Assembly: GCF_021699195.1 (NCBI RefSeq)
Contig: NZ_SSXE01000035.1
Coordinates: 1 to 64,000 of the forward strand
Source of the DNA: Nonomuraea sp. MG754425
GTDB taxonomy: Bacteria > Actinomycetota > Actinomycetes > Streptosporangiales > Streptosporangiaceae
DNA length: 64,000 nt
Reading direction: 5' to 3'
Part shown: positions 8,017 to 16,322 of the stretch, piece by piece
How the letters are laid out: each line of letters opens with the position of its first letter
Numbering within the stretch: the stretch's first letter is position 1
Translations under genes and position numbers: made by a program
The notes under the pieces: model-generated
What the model was told of the DNA's origin: nothing
The model's input: only the letters and a program-made list of their open reading frames with translations
Databases searched by the model: none

Positions 8017-9260
8017 AGCGGCACCGTCGCACGCAGGGTGAAGCCCCGGCCGGCCACCGCGTCGGAGCCGGCGCCCACGTCCAGTTCGCCGCCGACGCCG
8101 CGTACGCGCTCGCGCAGGCCGCGCAGGCCGAAGCCGTTGGCCGTCGCCCCGGGCGCGGCGCCGGCGCCGTCGTCGGAGACGGTCACCTCGACGCGCTCGG
8201 CCGTGCAGTCGAGCGCGACCTCGACGTGGCGCGCCCCCGAGTGGCGCAGGGCGTTGGTCAGCCCTTCCTGGACGACCCGGTAGCAGACCAGCTCGCGGCC
8301 CTCGTCCACGTCGGGCCAGGCGCCGTTGACGGTGAAGGCGACGCCGGTGCCGGCCGAGCCGAACGACTCGGCCAGGGCCCGCAGGGCGTCGGGACCGGCG
8401 CGGCCGTCCATGCGCAGGGGTTTGAGCGCGCGGACCCAGCGGCGGGTGTCGGTCAGCGCCTCCAGGGTGAGGGTCTGCGCCTGGCTCACCTCGTCCCAGG
8501 CGGCCTCGGGACGGACGGTGCGGTAGCGCTGGGCGTTCTGCAGGCCCACGTTGATGACGGTCAGGTAGTGGCCCACGGAGTCGTGCATGTCGCGGGCCAT
8601 CCGGGCACGTTCCTCGGCGACGGCCAGGTCGCGGGAGCGGGCCGCGTACCGGGCCAGTTCGGCGTGGGCCTGTTCGAGGTCGGCGAGCAGGCGGCCGGTC
8701 TCCTCCGCGCGGCGGCTGGAGTCGAACATCGCGACCACGACGACGAGGAGCACCAGGCAGAGCAGGAGCACCAGCAGGCCGTTGACGACCGCCCCCAGCA
8801 GGGACTGGCCGGGGTTGAGCATCGAGATCACGAAGCCGATCAGGCCGGCGACGGCGGCGTAGCCGAGCGCGCCGCGCAGCCCGAGCACGACCAGCGCGTT
8901 GCCCACCGCCAGGCCCACGATGAGCAGGGCCGCGAGGCCGCCCGTCGAGACGAGCGCCAGGGTCACGGCCAGGAACGCCACGGTCACCGCCAGCCGCGAC
9001 GCGGGCGGGTCCGGCCGCCACGGCAGCAGCGGCCAGAGCAGCATCGCCACGAGCAGCGCGCCGACCCCCACGTAGGCGAGCGTCTCGAACAGCGGCCAGG
9101 TGCCCGGCGCGGTGAAGTCCATCGTCAGGAGCATGGCGAGGTGGTTCAGGGCGATGAGGGAGATCGAGCCCCAGAAGAAGACTCGCAGCACGAGGGGCGG
9201 ACGGTCGTCGACGAACCGCACCCAACCGGCCAAGTCCCGCATCGATCGCGCCTGCCGCAT
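8013..9260 (-). CDS. Membrane sensor histidine kinase (HisKA_3 type)
   Basis: This is a 415-residue kinase. Residues about 20-160 hold five or six membrane helices with only short outer loops, so it may sense membrane stress or a lipid-soluble ligand. The phospho-acceptor His lies in ARDMHDSVGHYLTVI (near residue 225) and the ATPase domain contains the G-rich NGFGLRGLRERVRGVGG near residue 375. The domain order is that of NarL-type kinases. The ATG at 9260 is used; an ATG at 9242 is a possible alternative. It is coupled to the regulator downstream. Confidence 0.9.
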   Translation of the reverse strand: MRQARSMRDLAGWVRFVDDRPPLVLRVFFWGSISLIALNHLAMLLTMDFTAPGTWPLFETLAYVGVGALLVAMLLWPLLPWRPDPPASRLAVTVAFLAVTLALVSTGGLAALLIVGLAVGNALVVLGLRGALGYAAVAGLIGFVISMLNPGQSLLGAVVNGLLVLLLCLVLLVVVVAMFDSSRRAEETGRLLADLEQAHAELARYAARSRDLAVAEERARMARDMHDSVGHYLTVINVGLQNAQRYRTVRPEAAWDEVSQAQTLTLEALTDTRRWVRALKPLRMDGRAGPDALRALAESFGSAGTGVAFTVNGAWPDVDEGRELVCYRVVQEGLTNALRHSGARHVEVALDCTAERVEVTVSDDGAGAAPGATANGFGLRGLRERVRGVGGELDVGAGSDAVAGRGFTLRATVPL

Positions 9261-9411
9261 ATGCGGAGCATAGCCATCGTGCCCCCGCCGGACAGCGTGC
9301 CGATGGTCATGTGCCTCCGGTCATGGGGGCACGGGGGCCAGGCATGACCACCACGCCGCTTGCCCCCGGTCACAGAGGCATCTTCGTGGTGGTCGGCGGC
9401 TTGGAGACGAC

Positions 9412-9969
9412 TCAGGACAGGTAGGCGCCCAGGATCTGGGGAGTGAGCTTGATTCCGGTGAGGCGCTCGATCAGGACGAGCCCTGGCCCCCGGTAGAGAT
9501 CCCACTTGTGCTCCCCGTAGTCGTGGTCGATCTGCTTCATGGTCTCCACGAGCTCGTCGGGAACCTCCTCGGAGTAGCCCTCCTGGGCCCAGAACGCGAA
9601 CCGGGTCTCCCCGTCCTCCACCCAGCGGAACTCCTCCAAGTCCTTGAGGTCGAGGCGGTAGAGGGAGACCACACGGGTGCCCTCCGACAGCGGCACGATG
9701 AACTCGTCGTCGGCGCCGAGCCTGCTGTTGTACTGCGCGACGAACGCCCAGTCGCCGATGGTCGTGACCGCGACGAACTCGGGCTTGTAGTCGTTGCGGG
9801 TCCCGGCATCGACCGACTCGTCGAGCGTCGTCCAGGAGAAGTCTTCTGCCCGGCCGCCCATCCGGGCTGCGAGCTGCTCGGCTGTGAGCCCGCGAACGAA
9901 GATGAAGCTGTAAGCCTCCGCCAGGGCGGAGTCCGCGAACCAGGCGTGGTCACCAGGGGGCGTGATCAT
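9412..9969 (-). CDS. DUF6461-like protein
   Basis: The 185-residue soluble protein opens with HAWFADSALAEAYSFIFVRG and continues with LTAEQLAARMGG. That pattern is typical of small actinobacterial proteins which, from memory, belong to DUF6461. The middle has alternating beta strands with a VAVTTIGDWAFVAQYN segment. No catalytic motif is visible. Proteins of this type often sit beside contact-dependent or immunity-like loci, but nothing adjacent supports that here. The family name is from memory. Confidence 0.6.
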   Translation of the reverse strand: MITPPGDHAWFADSALAEAYSFIFVRGLTAEQLAARMGGRAEDFSWTTLDESVDAGTRNDYKPEFVAVTTIGDWAFVAQYNSRLGADDEFIVPLSEGTRVVSLYRLDLKDLEEFRWVEDGETRFAFWAQEGYSEEVPDELVETMKQIDHDYGEHKWDLYRGPGLVLIERLTGIKLTPQILGAYLS

Positions 9970-10116
9970 GCGGCGATCATGGCAGAGCCCACTGACACAA
10001 CCTGCCGAGACTGATCGCGGCCTCAGCCGTCGAACCCCGTCGTCACCGGGCGCTTAGACCGAAGCTTGCCGTGTCCCTGCGGGGCGGGCGGTGGGTGGCT
10101 GGGCTGGAATGAGGGC

Positions 10117-10740
10117 ATGGCTGATCTGCTCGAACGGGCCCTTGACCGGGCACAGGCCGCACGCGTGGCTCCCGGAGCGGCGCTGGCGGCCGAGGCGGCG
10201 GAGATCGTACGGGCGGCGCGGGCGATGTCCGAGCGGTTCTGGCGGGGCGGGCGGCTGCTGGCCTTCGGGTCCGCGGCGGACGCGGCGCACGTCGCGGTGG
10301 AGTTCACCCATCCGGTGATCGTGGGCAAGCGGGCGCTGCCGGCGTTCGCGGTGGACGCCGTGCTGCTGCGCACGCTGGGGCGGCCGGGGGACATCGCGGT
10401 CGGCATCGGACCGGACCCCGGTGACGGGCTCCTGGCGGCGGCTCGCGAGCTGGGCATGCTGACGGTCGCCCTGACCGCCGAAGCGCCCGCCGGCTCCGCC
10501 ACGGACGGACGCGCCGCCGGAGCGCCCGGTGGCTCTCCCTCGAACGAGCGAGCGCCCGCCGATCCTGCCTCGGGCGGGCCCGCCGCCGAAGCGCCCGCCG
10601 GAGCGCGTCCGGGCGAGAGGTGTCCCGCCGAGCACGTGCTGGTCGCGCGCACGGCGGATCCGCTGGTCGCCCGCGAGATCCACGTCACCGTCTACCACCT
10701 GCTCTGGGAGCTGGTCCACGTGTTCCTGGAGTCCTCGTGA
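10117..10740 (+). CDS. SIS-domain protein (GmhA-like) of the hydrogenase locus
   Basis: The 207-residue protein has a sugar-isomerase (SIS) fold. GGRLLAFGSAADAAHVAVEF (about residues 46-65) is the phosphosugar-binding loop, and RPGDIAVGIG near residue 90 is the second conserved strand. A Pro/Ala/Gly-rich insert (about residues 120-170) separates this from the final helix. It starts a three-gene unit with a HypC-like protein and a second SIS protein, with GTGA and ATGA overlaps. Such SIS proteins are annotated as phosphoheptose isomerases, but the hydrogenase context suggests a role in cofactor or subunit maturation. That role is inference. Confidence 0.75.
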   Translation: MADLLERALDRAQAARVAPGAALAAEAAEIVRAARAMSERFWRGGRLLAFGSAADAAHVAVEFTHPVIVGKRALPAFAVDAVLLRTLGRPGDIAVGIGPDPGDGLLAAARELGMLTVALTAEAPAGSATDGRAAGAPGGSPSNERAPADPASGGPAAEAPAGARPGERCPAEHVLVARTADPLVAREIHVTVYHLLWELVHVFLESS

Positions 10741-11006
10741 CCGGCGAGTGCGGCGACCGCTGCGTGACCTGCTCGGACGTCGCCGTGCCCGTCCGGGTGG
10801 CCGAGTTGCTGCCCGGCGGGCTGGCGCTGGCCGACACCGGGGCGGGCCTGGAGGAGATCAGCGTGGCGCTCGTGGAGGCGCGGGCGGGCGACACCGTGCT
10901 CGTGCACGCCAAAGAAGCCATCGCCGTGCTGGGCCGGCCCCAAGACCGGCCCGAAGATCAGCCCGAAGATCAGCCCGCTGACCAGGAAAGGACGATGCCG
11001 GGATGA
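10737..11006 (+). CDS. HypC/HupF-like hydrogenase assembly protein, variant N-terminus
   Basis: This 89-residue protein has the small beta-barrel core of HypC chaperones (TCSDVAVPVRVAELLPGG, then EISVALVEARAGDTVLVHA). It lacks the usual Met-Cys N-terminus; instead Cys5, Cys9 and Cys12 are clustered (GECGDRCVTC). Classical HypC uses Cys2 to carry the Fe(CN)2CO unit, so this variant may bind metal differently or work with another partner. The C-terminus carries a short repeat, PEDQPEDQ. It overlaps both flanking SIS genes by four bases. A classical HypC is encoded separately at 13825-14097. Confidence 0.8.
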   Translation: MTGECGDRCVTCSDVAVPVRVAELLPGGLALADTGAGLEEISVALVEARAGDTVLVHAKEAIAVLGRPQDRPEDQPEDQPADQERTMPG

Positions 11007-11614
11007 CCGAGACGCTCTACCCGTTCCTGCGCCGTGACCCGCTCGACCTCACCGCCTCGACGGCCGCCAAGGCGCGCGAGAGCCTGGAGCTGCGGCTGCG
11101 GGTCCTCGGCGAGCTGGGCCCGGCGCTGGAGGCGTGCGCCGTGGCCGTGGCGGGCGCGTTGCGCGGCGGCGGGCGGCTGTTCGCGTTCGGCAACGGCGGC
11201 AGCAGCACCGACGCCGGATCCGTGGCCGGGCTGTTCACCGGCTTCGGGCTGCCCGCGCTCTCGCTGACCTGCGACACCGCGCTGGTGACGGCGCTCGGCA
11301 ACGACGTGGGCTTCGAGGTGGTCTTCGCCCGCCAGCTCGCCGCAATCGGCGGGCCCGGCGACGTGGCGGTGGCGCTGTCCACCAGCGGCGGCTCCGCCAA
11401 CGTGCTGCTGGGGCTGGCGGAGGCCCGCCGGCTGGGCATGGTCACGGTGGGGTTCGCCGGGTCCGGCGGCGGACGGATGGCCGCCGAGCGGCTGGCGGAG
11501 CACCTGTTCGTGGTGCCGTCCGAGTCGGTGCACCGCATCCAGGAGGCCCAGGCCACGCTCTACCACGTGCTGGCCGACCTGGTCGCCGGCGAGCGGTCAG
11601 CAGATCCGCGGTAG
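11003..11614 (+). CDS. SIS-domain protein (D-sedoheptulose-7-phosphate isomerase-like)
   Basis: The 203-residue protein is closer to GmhA than the first SIS protein. It has the phosphate loop RLFAFGNGGSSTDAGSVAG near residue 55 and the second Ser-rich loop VALSTSGGSANVLLGL near residue 125, with a conserved His-Arg pair near the C-terminus. GmhA isomerises sedoheptulose 7-phosphate, but no heptose pathway genes are present. Its 3' end overlaps the convergent hypE stop by 18 bases. The pairing with HypC-like and Hyp genes suggests a hydrogenase-linked job, not tested. Confidence 0.8.
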   Translation: MTETLYPFLRRDPLDLTASTAAKARESLELRLRVLGELGPALEACAVAVAGALRGGGRLFAFGNGGSSTDAGSVAGLFTGFGLPALSLTCDTALVTALGNDVGFEVVFARQLAAIGGPGDVAVALSTSGGSANVLLGLAEARRLGMVTVGFAGSGGGRMAAERLAEHLFVVPSESVHRIQEAQATLYHVLADLVAGERSADPR

Positions 11615-12673
11615 CGGGTCACCGACCAGGATCTCGACCACGCGGGTGCCGCCGATCGCGGTACGCAGCAGCACCAGCGCCTCGGGCTCGGCGGCGACCG
11701 CGCCGATGATCGCGGCCTCGGCCCCGAGCGGGTGGGCGCGCAGCGCGTCCAGGGCTGACTGGGCGTGGGCGCCGTCCACGACGGCCACGAAGCGGCCCTC
11801 GCAGGCCACGTAGAGCGGGTCGAGCCCGAGCAGCTCGCACACGCCGGTGACCTCCGTCCGTACGGGGATCGCCGCCTCCTCCAGCACCACCGACACGCCG
11901 GACGCGACGGCCACCTCGTTCAGCACCGTGGCGACGCCGCCCCTGGTGGCGTCGCGCAGCGTCCTGACCTGGCCGGGCAGGGCGTCCAGCAGCCCGGCCA
12001 CGACGTCGTGCAGCGGCGCGGTGTCGGAGGTGATCGGGGCCTCGATGCCGAAGTCGCCCCTGGCCAGCATGATCGCGGCGCCGTGCGCGCCGATCGGCCC
12101 CGACACGAGGACCGCGTCGCCGGGCCGGGCGGCCGAGGCCGAGAGCGTGCCGGGCCGCTCGATCACGCCCACGCCGGTGGTGGTGATGTAGCAGCCGTCG
12201 GCGCGCCCGCGCTGGACCACCTTCGTGTCGCCGGTGACGATCTCCACCCCGGCGGCGGTCGCGGCGGCGGCCATCGAGGCGACCACCCGGCGCAGGTCCG
12301 CGACCGGGAAGCCCTCCTCCAGGATGAACCCGGCCGACAGGTAGCGGGGGCGGGCCCCGCACATGGCCAGGTCGTTGACGGTGCCGTTGACGGCCAGGTC
12401 GCCGATGTCGCCGCCGGGGAAGAACAGCGGGCTGACCACGTACGAGTCGGTGGTGAAGGCGGCGCGCGCCGAGCCGAGCGGCAGGGTGGCGCCGTCGTCC
12501 AGGGTGGCCAGCAGCGGGTTGCGGAACGCCTCCAGGAAGACGGCCTCGACCAGCGTCTGGGTGGCCTTGCCGCCGGAGCCGTGGGCGAGCGTGATCAGCT
12601 CCTCCCTGACGACCGGCTTGCGGCGGCGGGCCCGCTCGATGCGGTCGAGCACCTGCTGTTCGCCGCCGCTCAT
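11597..12673 (-). CDS. hypE: HypE, carbamoyl dehydratase for hydrogenase cyanide ligands
   Basis: This is a 358-residue PurM-like ATPase. HypE dehydrates the carbamoyl group that HypF places on its C-terminal Cys, making a thiocyanate for the active-site iron. The C-terminus ends in PRIC, exactly the required Cys tail. AHGSGGKATQTLVE near residue 29 is the N-terminal ATP motif, and GDIGDLAVNGTVNDLAMCGA near residue 88 is the conserved PurM-family segment. Its ATG overlaps the hypD stop (ATGA). It is the last gene of the hydrogenase operon. HypF, its essential partner, is not in the window. Confidence 0.95.
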   Translation of the reverse strand: MSGGEQQVLDRIERARRRKPVVREELITLAHGSGGKATQTLVEAVFLEAFRNPLLATLDDGATLPLGSARAAFTTDSYVVSPLFFPGGDIGDLAVNGTVNDLAMCGARPRYLSAGFILEEGFPVADLRRVVASMAAAATAAGVEIVTGDTKVVQRGRADGCYITTTGVGVIERPGTLSASAARPGDAVLVSGPIGAHGAAIMLARGDFGIEAPITSDTAPLHDVVAGLLDALPGQVRTLRDATRGGVATVLNEVAVASGVSVVLEEAAIPVRTEVTGVCELLGLDPLYVACEGRFVAVVDGAHAQSALDALRAHPLGAEAAIIGAVAAEPEALVLLRTAIGGTRVVEILVGDPLPRIC

Positions 12674-13815
12674 GCCCGGCTCACCTCGCCCAGCGGGATC
12701 ACGGCCGGACGTCTGTCCCTGGTGAAGCGGCCGAAGTTGTAGTAGGCGGCGCAGGCCCCCTCGGAGGAGACCATGCAGGTGCCGATCGGCGTCTCCGGCG
12801 TGCACGCGGTGCCGAACACCTTGCACTCCCACGGTTTGAGCACGCCTTTCAGCACCTCGCCGCACTGGCAGGAGCGCGGGTCGGCGACGCGTACGCCGGG
12901 CAGGTCGAAGACGCGCTCGGCGTCGAAGGCGGCGTACTCCTCGGCCATCGCGAGGGCCGAGTGGGCGATGAAGCCGAGCCCGCGCCACTCGAAGTGCGGG
13001 CGCAGCCGCATCACCCGTCCGATCGCCTCCATGGCGACCGGGTTGCCGTGCCACGGGACGACCCTGGCGTACTGGTTCTCCACCTCGCAGCGGTCCTCGG
13101 CGAGCTGGCCGAGCAGCATGTGCACCGAGGCGAGGATGTCCAGCGGCTCGAACCCGGCCACGACCAGCGGCTTGCCGTAGTCGCGGGCGATGAACGCGTA
13201 CGGCTCGCAGCCGATCACGGCCGACACGTGGCCGGGCCCGATGAAGCCGTCGAGCCGCAGGTCGGGCGAGTCGAGGATGGCCTTGATCGCCGGGATGATC
13301 ATGACGTGGTTGCAGAAGACGGAGAAGTTCCGCACCCCTTCCGCCGCCGCCCGCAGCACGGTCATGGCGGTGGACGGCGCGGTGGTCTCGAAGCCGATGG
13401 CCATGAAGACGACCCGCCGGTCGGGGTTCTGCTTGGCGATCTTGAGGGCGTCGAGCGGCGAGTACACCATGCGGATGTCCGCGCCGGCCGCCTTGGCGTC
13501 CAGGAACGAGCCGGTGCCGCCGGGCACGCGCAGCAGGTCGCCGAACGACGTCATGATCACGTCGGGCTGGGAGGCGATGTGGATGGCGTCGTCCACCCGG
13601 CCCATCGGGATCACGCACACCGGGCAGCCGGGGCCGTGGACCAGCGAGACCTCCTCCGGCAGGTGGTCCTCCAGCCCGTGCTTGTAGATGGTGTGGGTGT
13701 GGCCGCCGCACACCTCCATGAACGCGTACCTGCGTCCGGGACGGCACCGCGCCGCGATCCCGGCGGCCAGCGCCCGCGCCCTGCCCGCGTCGCGGTACTC
13801 ATCGACGAACCGCAT
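12670..13815 (-). CDS. hypD: HypD, Fe-(CN)2CO assembly scaffold
   Basis: This 381-residue iron-sulfur protein works with HypC to assemble the Fe(CN)2CO group. The signature motifs are all present: MEVCGGHTHTIYKHG (near residue 33), VHGPGCPVC (near residue 58) and the C-terminal cysteine cluster CQCGEVLKGVLKPWECKVFG (from about residue 320), which binds a [4Fe-4S] cluster. Length is close to that of known HypD proteins. It starts nine bases after hypC and is coupled to hypE by an ATGA overlap. Confidence 0.97.
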   Translation of the reverse strand: MRFVDEYRDAGRARALAAGIAARCRPGRRYAFMEVCGGHTHTIYKHGLEDHLPEEVSLVHGPGCPVCVIPMGRVDDAIHIASQPDVIMTSFGDLLRVPGGTGSFLDAKAAGADIRMVYSPLDALKIAKQNPDRRVVFMAIGFETTAPSTAMTVLRAAAEGVRNFSVFCNHVMIIPAIKAILDSPDLRLDGFIGPGHVSAVIGCEPYAFIARDYGKPLVVAGFEPLDILASVHMLLGQLAEDRCEVENQYARVVPWHGNPVAMEAIGRVMRLRPHFEWRGLGFIAHSALAMAEEYAAFDAERVFDLPGVRVADPRSCQCGEVLKGVLKPWECKVFGTACTPETPIGTCMVSSEGACAAYYNFGRFTRDRRPAVIPLGEVSRA

Positions 13816-13824
13816 CCCGCCCCC

Positions 13825-14097
13825 TCAAGAGATGTCCGACGCGCGCAACGCGTCGATCTCGTCCTCGTACGGCTGCCCGAGCCCTTCCAGGTACTCCAGG
13901 ACGGCCTGCGCCTCGGCCTCGGAGATCTTGGACAGCGCGAAGCCGACGTGCACGAGCACCCAGTCGCCCGGCTTCAGGTCCTGGCCTTCGAGCAGCCCGA
14001 TGTTGATGCGCCGCCGCACCCCGCTGACCTCGACCACGGCCAGGTCCTCGTGCTCCTCGGCCGGGCCGATCAGCTCACCGGGGATGCCCAGGCACAC
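13825..14097 (-). CDS. hypC: HypC, hydrogenase maturation chaperone
   Basis: This 90-residue protein has the classical MCLGIPGELIG N-terminus, in which Cys2 holds the iron unit and contacts HypD and the large-subunit precursor. The core VRRRINIGLLEGQDLKPGDWVLVHVGFAL is the usual small barrel, and a helical tail follows. Its start lies inside the hypA coding region (23-base overlap), so translation is probably coupled. It shares the locus with a divergent HypC-like protein whose cysteines are arranged differently. Confidence 0.95.
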   Translation of the reverse strand: MCLGIPGELIGPAEEHEDLAVVEVSGVRRRINIGLLEGQDLKPGDWVLVHVGFALSKISEAEAQAVLEYLEGLGQPYEDEIDALRASDIS

Positions 14098-14443
14098 GGG
14101 CCCCTGCTCCTTCGCTGAACCAGACCGACTCCAGCACCAGTTCGTCGCCGCCGGTGACGTCGACGTCGCCGCTGGTGCAGCGCGGGCAGTTCGCCAGCGT
14201 GTCCACCGACTCCGAACGGTCGCCGCAGGAGCGGCACTCGACCGTCATCGGCATGATGACGAGGTCGATCACCGCGTCCTGCGCGGCGGTGCCCGCCGCG
14301 GCCAGCGTGAACGCCTGCCCGAACGCCTCCTGGACCACGGCGTGGCGGGCGCCGACGCGTACCCGGGCCGACGCCACGGGCCGGCCGCCCGCCTGCTGGT
14401 GGATCAGCTCGACGAGGCCCTCACAGAGCCCGATCTCGTGCAA
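14075..14443 (-). CDS. hypA: HypA, nickel chaperone for hydrogenase, with a TTG start
   Basis: This 122-residue protein inserts nickel together with HypB. The N-terminal MHEIGLCEGLVELI contains His2, a nickel ligand in characterised HypA. The zinc site is CRSCGDRSE...CPRC near residues 70-92 (two Cys-x2-Cys pairs). The start codon is TTG: it is the only codon that yields the invariant MHE N-terminus, and it follows directly on the TAA stop of the 35-codon gene upstream. HypB is not in this window. Confidence 0.92.
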   Translation of the reverse strand: MHEIGLCEGLVELIHQQAGGRPVASARVRVGARHAVVQEAFGQAFTLAAAGTAAQDAVIDLVIMPMTVECRSCGDRSESVDTLANCPRCTSGDVDVTGGDELVLESVWFSEGAGARVPGHPR

Positions 14444-14551
14444 TTACATCCGCTCCATCCTCAAGTACCGGCGCATCCCCGGCCACTGATGGACCACGAC
14501 GGCCGCCAGCCCGCAGAGCAGGAGCAGCCGTACCGTCCGCGACTTCCACAT
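14444..14551 (-). CDS. 35-residue membrane protein, DUF6893-like
   Basis: This gene encodes MWKSRTVRLLLLCGLAAV followed by VVHQWPGMRRYLKMERM (35 residues in all). One membrane helix (about residues 7-21) is followed by a short basic amphipathic tail ending RRYLKMERM. That tail matches a family of tiny actinobacterial proteins which, from memory, is called DUF6893. It sits between the maturation protease (11 bases upstream) and hypA, whose TTG follows its stop immediately. It may anchor a hydrogenase maturation complex at the membrane; that is inference. Confidence 0.75.
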   Translation of the reverse strand: MWKSRTVRLLLLCGLAAVVVHQWPGMRRYLRMERM

Positions 14552-14562
14552 GCCACGTCACC

Positions 14563-15381
14563 TCATCCGTGCGCACGATCGCGGCAGCCCGGTCCGGCGC
14601 TTTCCGCAATCATTTCCATAACCAGGGCTTTCACCAGGTTCGCCGCCTCTGCGACGGCGGCCCGTACGGGGTCGCTCAGCTCGCACAGCGCCTCCCCGAC
14701 GCTCTGCGGCTCGCAGCACACCACGCGGACCACGGCCGGCACCCGGCCCAGCTCCGCCGCCAGCCGCAGCACCCTGACCGGGTCCATGGCGTGCGTCTCG
14801 ACCGACGGGCCGCGTCCGGACGCCGCGCCGGGCGCGGGCTCCAGGTCGGGCTCCAGCACGGTGAGCGTGCCGGGCGGCTCGCCGCGCGGGGCGGCGTCCA
14901 CCAGGATGGCGGCGTCGTAGTCGCGCTGCAGCGCGTAGGCCAGGTCCATGCCGCGGATGCCGAAGTCGGTCACGTCCACGCCGGGCAGGCGCGGCTCCCG
15001 GGCCAGGTGCTGGGCCACCTCGACGCCGAAGCCGTCGTCGCCCAGGAAGACGTTGCCGATCCCGGCCACCAGGATGCGGGCGGTACGCTCGCCGAGCGGC
15101 TCGATCTCCTCGGCCGCGTAGAAGAAGCGGTGGCCGGGCAGCCTGGCCTCGCCGAGGTCGCGGCCGGGGTCGTCGTCGAGGGTGACGGCGAAGTGGAAGA
15201 CGCCCTCCTCGTCCTGCTCGACGGCCTCGACCACGCCCTCCCGGCCCGCCAGCACCAGGTCGAGCACGTCGGCGGAGCTCCTCGGCCGCACCCGCACCCT
15301 GCTGCCCGCGCCGACCGTCACGCCGCCGACGGTCACCTCGGCGGGGCCGCGCGTCTCCATCCGTTCCCAGAAGTCCGTCAC
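14563..15381 (-). CDS. Hydrogenase maturation protease with an extra N-terminal domain
   Basis: This is a 272-residue protein. Residues about 100-265 form a HyaD/HycI-type endopeptidase that removes the C-terminal peptide of the large subunit after nickel insertion. GIGNVFLGDDGFGVE (near residue 107), DVTDFGIRGMD (near 136) and ETHAMDP (near 195) supply the acidic and His ligands that sense nickel. The first 95 residues form a separate beta-rich domain (GAGSRVRVRPRSSADVLDLV) unlike stand-alone proteases, perhaps for docking on the substrate. The GTG start overlaps the upstream stop (GTGA). Confidence 0.88.
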   Translation of the reverse strand: MTDFWERMETRGPAEVTVGGVTVGAGSRVRVRPRSSADVLDLVLAGREGVVEAVEQDEEGVFHFAVTLDDDPGRDLGEARLPGHRFFYAAEEIEPLGERTARILVAGIGNVFLGDDGFGVEVAQHLAREPRLPGVDVTDFGIRGMDLAYALQRDYDAAILVDAAPRGEPPGTLTVLEPDLEPAPGAASGRGPSVETHAMDPVRVLRLAAELGRVPAVVRVVCCEPQSVGEALCELSDPVRAAVAEAANLVKALVMEMIAESAGPGCRDRAHG

Positions 15382-16322
15382 GTCGTCGGCTCCGTCCTGC
15401 GCATGATGCCGTGCAGGCGCATCAGTTCCTCCTGTGAGAGCGCGGTGCAGCGGTCGAGGATCTCGCGGGCGCGCGGGTCCCCCTCGCGGATCTCGGCCTG
15501 CTCCTGGTCGCAGAGCGCCAGCACGCTGAGCGTGAGGAGCTGGTCGATCTCGGTGGCGTCGAACAGGTCGCCGGGGCTCTCCGGCGAGATCTTCGGCTGG
15601 TCGTACAGGATGATCGGCGCGGACAACATCGTGCGCAGGTCCTCCCCGGCCAGGACCGGCCAGGCGCCGTCGTTGCGGCAGCCCTCCGCCTCGGCGCGCA
15701 GCTCCTCCGGCGGGTCCATGAGCGAGACGAACCGGCCGGCGGGCGCGTGCAGCACCGTGTGCGCGGAGACGAGCGTGCGCGCCAGCGCCTCGGCCCGCGT
15801 CCCCTCGCCGGACGCGCCCGGCGGCCACGGCGTGGTGTTGACGACGTCGGCCGTGACCCGGAACAGCTCGGGCCGCACCCACTCGGCGCGCACCTCGGCG
15901 TGCCCGCGCAGCGCCGCCCACCGGCGGGTCACCGCGCCCTCGTGCTCCTGCCCCTCCGGGAGGTCGATCTCCGCCCGTACGGGGCCGCCGCCGAGGATGA
16001 GCGCCGGGACGCGTACCTCGCGCTCGCGCGCCTCCTCGCCCCGGTCCCGCCGTACGACGTGCAGGAACCGTACCGACACGGCCACCTCGGCCCCCGGCTC
16101 GGCGCGCACCACGCACTGCGTGCGCATCCGCCACCGGTTGCCGGCGTGCTCCCTGCCGTAGCCCTCGGGGTGCACGCCGCCGATCGTCCAGCGGTGCCGG
16201 TTCTTCAGCGAGGACTCCCGGTAGGGCCACAGCAGGTAGCCCTCGTACAGGACCGCACGGGCGATCTGCCGGACGTCTTCCATCCAGGCGTCCGCCGGGA
16301 CGTCCGTCGTGTCGTCCGTCAT
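15378..16322 (-). CDS. Hydrogenase-operon accessory protein of unknown function
   Basis: I do not recognise a named domain in this 314-residue cytoplasmic protein. It starts with a helical region containing ARAVLYEGYLLWPYRESS, then a long beta-rich middle, and ends with a helical tail (LSQEELMRLHGIMRRTEPTT). The segment LYDQPKISPESPGDLFDATE near residue 240 looks conserved-type. No signal peptide, membrane helix or Cys pair is seen. GGAGG lies seven bases before the ATG, and both neighbours overlap it by four bases, so it is very likely made with the hydrogenase. Confidence 0.8.
   Translation of the reverse strand: MTDDTTDVPADAWMEDVRQIARAVLYEGYLLWPYRESSLKNRHRWTIGGVHPEGYGREHAGNRWRMRTQCVVRAEPGAEVAVSVRFLHVVRRDRGEEAREREVRVPALILGGGPVRAEIDLPEGQEHEGAVTRRWAALRGHAEVRAEWVRPELFRVTADVVNTTPWPPGASGEGTRAEALARTLVSAHTVLHAPAGRFVSLMDPPEELRAEAEGCRNDGAWPVLAGEDLRTMLSAPIILYDQPKISPESPGDLFDATEIDQLLTLSVLALCDQEQAEIREGDPRAREILDRCTALSQEELMRLHGIMRRTEPTT

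Noticed and set aside
9261..9411. Imperfect inverted repeats (GTGCCTCC...GGGGGCAC) between two minus-strand genes
   Set aside because: Mismatches and GC bias make chance likely; nothing ties it to either promoter.
14421..14609. A 62-codon frame overlapping the tiny membrane gene
   Set aside because: It is in another frame; the 35-residue frame has a membrane helix and a familiar C-terminus and is adjacent to hypA.
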